Source: Chloroflexota bacterium
Lineage (GTDB): Bacteria; Chloroflexota; UBA5177; JANWHV01
Length of the DNA: 5,446 nucleotides
Reading direction: 5' to 3'
Assembly: GCA_028287725.1 (NCBI GenBank)
Contig: JAQBPC010000010.1
Coordinates: forward strand, 1 to 5,446
Part shown: positions 1 to 5,023 of the stretch, one piece after another
Layout of the letters: each line of letters starts with the position of its first letter
Numbering within the stretch: the first letter of the stretch is position 1
Notes under the pieces: model-generated
Databases searched by the model: none
Told to the model about the DNA's origin: nothing
The model's input: the letters and a program-made list of their open reading frames with translations, nothing else
Translations under genes and position numbers: made by a program

Positions 1-368
1 GAGAGCACTACCACCGGAATGAGCGTCGGCAGGAAGACGACCGCCCGATAAAAGGTCTGACCGGGTACCTTGCTATTCAAGAGTATGGCCACCGCGATAT
101 CCGCCACTGTGTAGATAGGGATCCCAACGACGACCATGAAGAGCGTGTTTTCGAGGGCCGTCCAGAAGAGGGGATCGTGGAAAATCGCCTGGTAATTGGC
201 CAACCCGACCCATGTGGCCGGTTGTAGCACATTGTAATCGGTGAAGCTGTAGTACAGTGACGAGGCGATCGGGTAGAGGTAGAAGGCCACCAACCCCACG
301 AGCCACGGACTGACGAAAAACAAGCCTAAGCGCAGGTTGCGCCGCTCAACGGCTCCCCATCGATGCAC
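1..368 (-). CDS. ABC sugar transporter permease, MalF/UgpA type (N-terminal part, cut by window edge)
   Basis: The first 122 codons of an inner-membrane permease of a CUT1-type carbohydrate ABC importer, which would form the translocation channel with a second permease outside the window. I chose a GTG start (366-368) because GGGAGG (376-381) lies 7 nt before it; the nearby ATG (358-360) is out of frame and stops after four codons. The protein has a short basic N-terminus (ERRNLRLG), a first membrane segment at about residues 14-38 (FFVSPWLVGLVAFYLYPI), the family-typical YYSFTDYN and VGLANYQAIF stretch at 39-63, a second hydrophobic segment at 69-97, and FYRAVVFLPTLIP at 106-118 opening a third. 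The cytoplasmic EAA loop that contacts the ATPase would lie beyond the edge; full family members are about 290-310 residues. It follows the binding-protein gene on the same strand. Family assignment is firm; the substrate is unknown. Confidence 0.9.
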   Translation of the reverse strand, partial: MHRWGAVERRNLRLGLFFVSPWLVGLVAFYLYPIASSLYYSFTDYNVLQPATWVGLANYQAIFHDPLFWTALENTLFMVVVGIPIYTVADIAVAILLNSKVPGQTFYRAVVFLPTLIPVVVL

Positions 369-474
369 CGTTCAACCTCCCTACTAGCCGTGCACCAGCA
401 CCGGCATTGGCACAGGCAACTGACCAGTGTGCATTTCTCCTGCCAGCTGCACTGCGCCCCGGCAAGCGCGCCGC

Positions 475-521
475 GTCACCTGTCGGCGGGCCGATGACCG
501 CTCGACCCGCCGACAGGTGAC
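475..521 (-). promoter_or_regulatory. Intercistronic stem-loop between binding-protein and permease genes
   Basis: A perfect 16-bp inverted repeat: positions 475-490 (GTCACCTGTCGGCGGG) pair with 506-521. After one mismatch, 3 more pairs (492-494 with 502-504) leave a 7-nt loop. It starts 9 nt after the binding-protein stop codon. The minus-strand RNA has no U-run after the stem, so it is a poor intrinsic terminator. Between a binding-protein gene and its permease gene, such hairpins are known to shield the upstream message from 3'-5' exonucleases, or to stop some polymerases, giving more binding protein than permease. That role is inferred here. The remainder of the 369-530 gap shows only the permease ribosome-binding site. 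Confidence 0.75.
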
Positions 522-530
522 CCGAAGGCA

Positions 531-1925
531 CTATTGATGAAGCGCCTTATCAAGAATTGGCTGCAGCCGATTCTGGACTTCGCTCAGTGCCTGCTCTGCC
601 GTGGCTTGACCGTAGATGACCTTCTGCTCCGCCGCCCACAGGTCATTGCCCAACTGTGCCGAGATCGGCATCAGCACGCCGTTAGTAGCATTCGGCGAGT
701 TTGACAGCAGCTCGGTCACTTTATACGCGGCATCGCCGTGCTGCTGCCAGATGTTCTTAGGTGCGGTCGGCCCTTGCTTGTAGCCGGCGAATGTCCGCCA
801 GATGTTCTCATTGCCGATCACTGCGCTGCCGTTTCCGGCCCAACTGGCAAACTTCACCGCCTCCAGCGGATGCTTGGATCCCGCGGGCACCATGTACACA
901 TTCATGGCGAACAAGGTGGCATTCGCGCGGCCACCAGGCGGATACGGGATCGGGAACACGGCATAGTCGAGCTTGGGATTATAGGTGCGCAGTGCCTCGG
1001 TGTGCCAGTTACCGGCGACCATCATTGCAATCTCGCCGGTAATGAAGAGGTCGTTGGGTGTGAAGGGATTCAGCGTGCCGGTGGCGACAACTTGGAGCTT
1101 ATCGGCACCATATTTCTTGGCGTAGCCGGCCTCCCAGTTCAGGGCACGGATGAAGGCCGGGTCGCTAAGCGTGAGCGTCACCTTGCCCTTGACCACCTTG
1201 GTGAAGTTGGCGCCGAACACCCACGGCCAGGTATAGACACCGGTAGAACCGGCGCCGCCGCCGCCCTCATAGGCCCAGGGGATGAACCCGACCGTCTTAA
1301 ACTTGCCACTGCTGTCGTGGGTGGTCAGCTTCGCGGCCATGGCATCGAGTTCGGTGAGGTTGCGCGGCGGCTTGTTCGGGTCGAGGCCTGCCTTGCGGAA
1401 CAGGGTCCGATTGATGTACAGGTACATCAGGTTCCCCGTCTCGGGCAGCGCCCAGATCTTTCCACTACCGGCGATACCGCCGGTGTACCGCATCAGCGGC
1501 AGGATCCCGGGCAGCATCTGGCTCGGAGACCAGCCCACTGTCTTGAGGTGGGGCGTTAGATCAACCAGGCCGCCCTGATACCCCATCACGGCGCCTGCGC
1601 TAGGGATGTCGCACACCACCAGATCGGGGACATTGCCCGAGGCGATGGCCGAAAGCAACTTGCCGTTGTCCACGCCGCTATGAGGAGGAACGTACAACCC
1701 CGTGACGTGGATGTCGGCGTGGGTTGCGTTGAAGGTCTTCGCCCGGTTTTCTTCGTAGGTCTTGGAATCGCTTCCCCAGGGATACCAGTAGGTGATGTTC
1801 ACCGGTGCGGCGGGCCGGGCGGCGTGACTCTCGCTGGGAAGTAGCGATTCAGCGGCGAGTGCAGCACCCGTGGCTGCAGCGCCGGCGAGGAAGGTACGGC
1901 GGGAGTGCGGTCTGGTTACATCCAT
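531..1925 (-). CDS. Extracellular sugar-binding protein of ABC transporter (family 1), Tat signal
   Basis: A 464-residue solute-binding protein of the UgpB/MalE-like family 1, expected to capture a sugar or oligosaccharide outside the membrane and hand it to the permease. The ATG at 1923-1925 is preferred over upstream in-frame codons because GAAGGAG lies 8 nt ahead of it. Residues 8-13 (SRRTFL) form a twin-arginine motif, followed by an alanine-rich hydrophobic stretch (14-25) and a likely cleavage site at SHA-A (33-36). The mature part opens with the typical NITYWYPWG strand (43-51), then KLLSAIASGNVPDLVV (89-104), and ends ALHQ. There is no cysteine just after the signal, so it is not an obvious lipoprotein; the first cysteine is at about residue 105. 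Tat export suggests folding before secretion. Length fits the family (about 420-470). It is probably cotranscribed with the upstream repressor and the downstream permease. The ligand cannot be read from sequence. Confidence 0.93.
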   Translation of the reverse strand: MDVTRPHSRRTFLAGAAATGAALAAESLLPSESHAARPAAPVNITYWYPWGSDSKTYEENRAKTFNATHADIHVTGLYVPPHSGVDNGKLLSAIASGNVPDLVVCDIPSAGAVMGYQGGLVDLTPHLKTVGWSPSQMLPGILPLMRYTGGIAGSGKIWALPETGNLMYLYINRTLFRKAGLDPNKPPRNLTELDAMAAKLTTHDSSGKFKTVGFIPWAYEGGGGAGSTGVYTWPWVFGANFTKVVKGKVTLTLSDPAFIRALNWEAGYAKKYGADKLQVVATGTLNPFTPNDLFITGEIAMMVAGNWHTEALRTYNPKLDYAVFPIPYPPGGRANATLFAMNVYMVPAGSKHPLEAVKFASWAGNGSAVIGNENIWRTFAGYKQGPTAPKNIWQQHGDAAYKVTELLSNSPNATNGVLMPISAQLGNDLWAAEQKVIYGQATAEQALSEVQNRLQPILDKALHQ

Positions 1926-2106
1926 CTTTGACTCTCCTTCGAGTAAGATCGTGGCCACAACATGGCCGCTGGAGAACGCTGGTACTCAGCTGTGATTGGA
2001 CGTCCTCGGAGCATGTCCGACGTACCCTCTTCCTTGCGGCCTCCTTTCTCCTCGCACGCTCGTGGTAGCCGGCCACCGAAAGTGCGCCCGCGGGTCACGT
2101 TTAGAG
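1926..2106 (-). other. 181-bp leader between repressor and binding-protein genes
   Basis: No convincing gene and no clear sigma-70 promoter are visible here, so transcription probably continues from the repressor gene. Visible structures: a hairpin at 2006-2020 (arms TCGGA/TCCGA, 5-nt loop); a hairpin at 1953-1967 (arms GGCCA/TGGCC, 5-nt loop) lying within a nearly perfect 12-bp palindrome at 1949-1960; the 8-bp palindrome GGACGTCC at 1998-2005; and a near-palindrome at 2064-2077. On the minus strand a purine-rich tract (2026-2057) includes AAAGGAGG (2040-2047), a full-strength Shine-Dalgarno sequence with no start codon at usable distance. No U-run follows any stem. The CAAACGTTTG operator is absent. 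Confidence 0.5.
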
Positions 2107-3177
2107 CTACTGGGGTCGCACCGACTCACGGCACACCAGGGACGGTGGAAAAATAAGGGTCTTGGGTATTCTCCCCACGAGCGGCAGGGCAGGAGTTGTA
2201 TCGGTGATCCTGTCCAGCAGGGCGCTGGCAGCCAGCTGCCCCATGCTCTCTATGGGCTGACGTACGGTCGTCAGGCCAGGCGTACAGAGCGCCGCGAACG
2301 GAATATCGTCAAAGCCGACGACAGACAGATCGTCCGGGATTCGGATTCCCATGGTGCGAGCAGCATTGATAATCAGTAAGGCGGTGAGATCATTGCCGAC
2401 AACGACCGCGGTGGGACGGTCGGGCAGGGCAGATAGAGATCGCAGTGCCTCCCGAATCGACTCAATCTGGTTAGTGACGACCAAGTCAGCGCCTGCGGCA
2501 TAGGGCAGATTATGTGCACTCAGGAAGTAGCGATAGGCCGCACGCCGCTGATCCTCCCAGGATTCCGGGCCTATACGTTGGCCGATATAGCCAATGGAAC
2601 GATGCCCGAGAGCAACGAGGTGGTCCAGTGCCAGCGAGAGGCCTTGCTCATCGTCCACCAGGATTGAGAGCTCACCGGCCACGCTGGGGTGCGCGCCCAG
2701 GGTGACTACGTGACTGTGCGTCTGGAGGAGCCGCTCCATGTCCTCCGTCCGGGTGTCTTCCGGCAGGACATCTCCCAGCAAGAGTAACCCATCAACGCGA
2801 TCAGCGCTCATCATGTCGCCCAGGAGCCGGCCCTCGGTACTGCTCTGCTCGGCCTGCCCAAGCAGGAGATGGTAGCCCCGCGCTCGGCACCCAGCAGAAA
2901 TCACACGCAGCAACTCGGCGATAAATGGGTGCAGCAGATTAACGGCGATCACCCCGATCGATTGTGCCTGGGTTGTCCGCAAGCTCCGTGCGGCCGCATT
3001 AGGCTGATAGTGCAACGCGGCTGCCGCCGCACGGATGCGCTCGATCGTAGCTGCACTCATTTGGACGCCGCCAATCCTGGCGTTCAGCACGCGGGAGACT
3101 GTTGAGGGCGCTACCCCTGCCAATCGGGCGACCTCGCGAATACCGGCACCCGTGCCCAACGGCCTGTTCACCAACAT
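2107..3177 (-). CDS. LacI-family transcriptional repressor heading the transporter operon
   Basis: A 356-residue repressor of the LacI/GalR family. An N-terminal helix-turn-helix (residues about 13-32, IREVARLAGVAPSTVSRVLN) is followed by a hinge helix at 57-67 (YQPNAAARSLR) whose leucine normally intercalates at the central CpG of the operator. The periplasmic-binding-protein-like effector domain begins at SIGVIAVNLLHPF. Effector-pocket marks include an arginine in the WEDQRRAAYRYF segment, the ND of VVGNDLTAL, and the family signature DLSVVGFDDIPFAALCTPGLTTVRQPI near the C-terminus. I chose ATG 3175-3177; the ribosome-binding site is weak, a GTG two codons later (3169-3171) is also possible, and the longer TTG start at 3193-3195 lies inside the operator. 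Same strand and upstream of the binding-protein gene, it likely represses its own transporter operon until a sugar binds. It is a paralogue of the divergent repressor at 3332-4438. The inducer is unknown. Confidence 0.93.
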   Translation of the reverse strand: MLVNRPLGTGAGIREVARLAGVAPSTVSRVLNARIGGVQMSAATIERIRAAAAALHYQPNAAARSLRTTQAQSIGVIAVNLLHPFIAELLRVISAGCRARGYHLLLGQAEQSSTEGRLLGDMMSADRVDGLLLLGDVLPEDTRTEDMERLLQTHSHVVTLGAHPSVAGELSILVDDEQGLSLALDHLVALGHRSIGYIGQRIGPESWEDQRRAAYRYFLSAHNLPYAAGADLVVTNQIESIREALRSLSALPDRPTAVVVGNDLTALLIINAARTMGIRIPDDLSVVGFDDIPFAALCTPGLTTVRQPIESMGQLAASALLDRITDTTPALPLVGRIPKTLIFPPSLVCRESVRPQ

Positions 3178-3191
3178 ACGCTCACAGCAGG

Positions 3192-3203
3192 ACAAACGTT
3201 TGT
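3192..3203. promoter_or_regulatory. LacI-family operator 1 (transporter side)
   Basis: A perfect 12-bp palindrome, ACAAACGTTTGT, with the central CG typical of LacI/GalR-family operators (PurR and RbsR sites share the AAACGTTT core). It begins about 11 bp downstream of the predicted start of minus-strand transcription and ends 14 bp before the chosen repressor start codon, a position where bound repressor would block initiation or early elongation. The second copy is at 3306-3315. Binding is inferred, not shown. Confidence 0.8.
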
Positions 3204-3220
3204 GTGAAATCCTTTGCGCT

Positions 3221-3250
3221 ACCCTAGCACATGCAAAAGGTTGGTGTCAA
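3221..3250 (-). promoter_or_regulatory. Predicted sigma-70-like promoter for the repressor-transporter operon
   Basis: On the minus strand a consensus -35 box TTGACA (3245-3250) is followed after 18 bp by TAGGGT (3221-3226), preceded by TGC as an extended -10 element. The -10 matches consensus at only three of six positions, but these include the key first, second and last bases. Transcription would start near 3214, placing operator 1 at about +11 to +22. Confidence 0.6.
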
Positions 3251-3254
3251 TATG

Positions 3255-3283
3255 TTGACGCGGCTCAGATCCGATGCTATGCT
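3255..3283 (+). promoter_or_regulatory. Predicted sigma-70-like promoter for the divergent repressor operon
   Basis: TTGACG (3255-3260), a 17-bp spacer and TATGCT (3278-3283), with TGC directly ahead as an extended -10, form a strong promoter match. Transcription would start near 3290, so operator 2 lies around +16 to +26. Its -35 box is only 4 bp from the -35 box of the opposite promoter, so two polymerases could hardly occupy both at once. Confidence 0.7.
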
Positions 3284-3305
3284 TGGCCACTGAAAGGGTT
3301 AGCGG

Positions 3306-3315
3306 CAAACGTTTG
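3306..3315. promoter_or_regulatory. LacI-family operator 2 (VOC/reductase side)
   Basis: A perfect 10-bp palindrome CAAACGTTTG with central CG. The 13-nt stretch CAAACGTTTGTGT here (3306-3318) is identical to 3193-3205 at operator 1, in the same orientation. It lies 16 bp before the GTG start of the plus-strand repressor and just downstream of its predicted transcription start, mirroring the arrangement on the other side. The centre-to-centre distance between the two operators is 113 bp. Confidence 0.8.
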
Positions 3316-3331
3316 TGTAAGTGAGGGCATC

Positions 3332-4438
3332 GTGAGCGAGGACGCGCAGCGGATGAGTGCGGGCATCCGCGACGTCGCCCGGTTGGCAGGGGTAGCGCCC
3401 TCCACGGTCTCCCGCGTGCTGAACGGGAAGCTGAGTGGCGTGAGTATTAGTCCTGCGACAGTCGAGCGCATCCGCGCGGCGGCACAGCAGTTGCACTATC
3501 GGCCCAATCCCTGGGCGCGTGGCCTGCGTACCGCCCAAACTGAGACTATTGGCGTGATCGCCTTCGATTTGGCCCATCCTTTTGCTGCCGAGTTGTTGCA
3601 GGTGATCTTCTCGTCATGCCGGGCGCGTGGCTATCACGTACTCGTCGGCACCGCGGAATATGATAGTAGCGAAGGGTGGATGCTGAGCGACATCCTGAGC
3701 GCCGATCGCGTCGATGGGGTAATCCTGGTCGGTGATACCTTGCTGCACATCTCCGGGCAGGAGGACCGGTTTGATGAGGCAATGGCCCGGCTCGTGCAGG
3801 TACACCGCCATGTGGTCACCGTGGCAAGCCGCCCGAGCGTGGCCGGTGAAACGTCGATCATTGTCGACAACGCCGCTGGTGTTACCCTGGCGCTCGAGCA
3901 CCTCGTACGGCTCGGCCATCACCGCATCGCGCACATCCGTGATGGCTATCACCCGGACACCTGGGAAGATCTCCAGCGCATCCAGGCGTATTACAGCTTC
4001 TTGGCATCCCATAATCTACCTTACGACCCGGCGCTGGAAGTGACAGTCAATGGCCGTGATCTGGAGGCCGCACGGCAAGCCCTACGGCCATTGCTTGGTC
4101 TGGATCATCCGCCGACTGCCGTGTTCGTGAACAACGATGCCACGGCTATCACCGTGCTCAAGGCCGCACTCCTCTCAGGCGTCCGCGTACCCACGGATTT
4201 GTCCCTTGTCGGTTTTGACGATATCGCGTTCGCGGCGCTCAGCACGCCCGGCCTGACGACCATACGCCAACCGATCCACGAGATGGGCAGCCACGCCGCG
4301 GGGGTGCTCCTGGACGCCATCGATGGCGTCCAGATCGTCGATTTGGAACCAGGAGCAGACAAGACGGTGGTCTTTGCGCCGACATTGGTGCGTCGTGAAT
4401 CCTGCGCGCCGCCGCCCACGTCGAAGCGGAAGACATGA
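3332..4438 (+). CDS. Second LacI-family transcriptional repressor, divergent paralogue
   Basis: A 368-residue LacI/GalR-family repressor. The GTG at 3332 has GAGGG 4 nt upstream and gives an N-terminus similar in length to the paralogue; an ATG at 3353 with GAGGA 10 nt upstream is the alternative. The helix-turn-helix spans about residues 12-31 (IRDVARLAGVAPSTVSRVLN), the hinge 56-66 (YRPNPWARGLR), and the effector domain starts TIGVIAFDLAHPF. Arg in WEDLQRIQAYYSF, the ND in VNNDATAI and DLSLVGFDDIAFAALSTPGLTTIRQPI match the other repressor, and by eye about half of all residues are identical. It differs by a 5-residue longer segment after VGDTLL and by pocket-region substitutions, so the inducer may differ while the DNA site is shared. 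The open frame extends upstream to 3035, but that part is antisense to the other repressor. It probably controls itself, the VOC and reductase genes, and perhaps the transporter operon. Confidence 0.93.
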   Translation: MSEDAQRMSAGIRDVARLAGVAPSTVSRVLNGKLSGVSISPATVERIRAAAQQLHYRPNPWARGLRTAQTETIGVIAFDLAHPFAAELLQVIFSSCRARGYHVLVGTAEYDSSEGWMLSDILSADRVDGVILVGDTLLHISGQEDRFDEAMARLVQVHRHVVTVASRPSVAGETSIIVDNAAGVTLALEHLVRLGHHRIAHIRDGYHPDTWEDLQRIQAYYSFLASHNLPYDPALEVTVNGRDLEAARQALRPLLGLDHPPTAVFVNNDATAITVLKAALLSGVRVPTDLSLVGFDDIAFAALSTPGLTTIRQPIHEMGSHAAGVLLDAIDGVQIVDLEPGADKTVVFAPTLVRRESCAPPPTSKRKT

Positions 4439-4523
4439 CGTGCCCTTTTAAGGGCTTGTCCTGAAAGCACACCCAATCACCTGGGATGGGGTTTTCATCC
4501 ACAGCAACATAGGAGGGAAGACG
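4439..4523 (+). other. Short gap with weak stem-loops before the VOC gene
   Basis: Positions 4442-4455 (GCCCTTTTAAGGGC) can form a 5-bp stem with a 4-nt loop, and 4484-4500 can form a 5-bp stem (GGATG/CATCC) with a 7-nt loop. Neither is followed by a U-run, and no promoter match is convincing, so read-through from the repressor gene into the VOC gene is the simplest reading. The strong ribosome-binding site of the next gene, AGGAGGG, is at 4511-4517. Confidence 0.4.
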
Positions 4524-4946
4524 GTGATCACAGCCATCGGCCACGTAGCATTTCGAGTGACGGAACTTGAGCGCTCCCTACACTTCTACTGCGAGATCCT
4601 CGGCTTGCGTGAAGTCTTCCGCCTCGATCGTGAAGGCGTGCCGTCGCCCTGGATCGTCTATCTGCAGCTCGCGCCCGGCAACTTCATCGAGCTGTTTCCC
4701 GGTGCGGCGAAGGTTGGCCCGCAACCGGGGGAGGACGCCGGCTACAATCACTTTTGTCTCCTCGTCGACGACATTCATGCCACTGTGCGCCAGTTAGCGG
4801 GACGTGGCTTGCCGATCGAGGGCGAGCCGACCATGGGGATTGACAGTAACTATCAGTACTGGATCACCGACCCCGACGGCAACCGGATCGAGTTGATGCA
4901 GATCACGGCCGCGTCGCCACACGCCGCTGCAGACGCCCGCTGGTAG
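4524..4946 (+). CDS. VOC superfamily metalloprotein (glyoxalase/dioxygenase fold)
   Basis: A complete 140-residue single-domain vicinal-oxygen-chelate protein, probably cytoplasmic because no signal or membrane segment is seen. The GTG start is fixed by AGGAGGG 6 nt upstream. Two beta-alpha-beta-beta-beta modules are visible: residues about 5-58 (IGHVAFRV, SLHFYCEILGLREVF, FIELF) and 74-127 (YNHFCLLVDDIHATVRQL, YWITDPDGNRIELMQ). The expected metal ligands are present: His7, Glu56, His76 and Glu123, the two-His two-Glu set of the glyoxalase I class rather than the His-His-Glu set of extradiol dioxygenases. The class also includes epimerases, isomerases and lyases, so the reaction is not settled. 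Its place between a sugar-responsive repressor and an aldo/keto reductase suggests action on a sugar-derived carbonyl compound, or detoxification of one. The C-terminal tail after residue 128 is Ala/His-rich and probably disordered. Confidence 0.88.
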   Translation: MITAIGHVAFRVTELERSLHFYCEILGLREVFRLDREGVPSPWIVYLQLAPGNFIELFPGAAKVGPQPGEDAGYNHFCLLVDDIHATVRQLAGRGLPIEGEPTMGIDSNYQYWITDPDGNRIELMQITAASPHAAADARW

Positions 4947-5023
4947 AGAACGTGTATGCGGACCGTGGGCGTTTCAGGCGCGCTCGGGATCAACGAGGTG
5001 AGCGGTCGATAAGGCATACTGAT

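Larger units (their letters stand above)
3104..3402. repeat. Inverted repeat formed by the two repressor helix-turn-helix coding segments
   Basis: Positions 3104-3123 and 3383-3402 are identical 20-mers in inverted orientation. Similarity continues on both sides over roughly 150 bp, including another shared 19-nt block coding for VSRVLN. This is coding sequence of two paralogous genes facing apart, not a mobile element. It reflects duplication of a repressor gene with strong conservation, or gene conversion, in the DNA-binding part. Confidence 0.7.

Noticed and set aside
738..1559. Long plus-strand open frame (273 codons) opposite the binding-protein gene
   Set aside because: It is wholly antisense to a well-supported gene, shows no recognisable domain or ribosome-binding site, and such frames are common opposite GC-rich genes.
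1916..2014. Possible 32-codon leader peptide ending within the binding-protein start (ATGTAA overlap)
   Set aside because: The overlap is attractive for translational coupling, but the ATG at 2012-2014 has no ribosome-binding site at proper distance and the peptide has no recognisable feature.
3035..3331. Upstream extension of the plus-strand repressor reading frame by 99 codons
   Set aside because: It is antisense to the other repressor's N-terminal coding region, runs through both promoters and operators, and family members begin just before the helix-turn-helix.
4442..4455. Intrinsic terminator after the plus-strand repressor
   Set aside because: The stem is only 5 bp with a 4-nt loop and no U-run follows, so it does not meet the usual criteria.
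4956..5012. 18-codon open frame between the VOC and reductase genes, ending at the reductase ribosome-binding site
   Set aside because: Only a weak AGAGAA precedes it and the peptide matches nothing recognisable; chance is the simpler explanation.
4952..5023. In-frame GTG extension of the reductase by 24 residues
   Set aside because: No good ribosome-binding site, and the added arginine-rich stretch is unlike the usual N-terminus of aldo/keto reductases.
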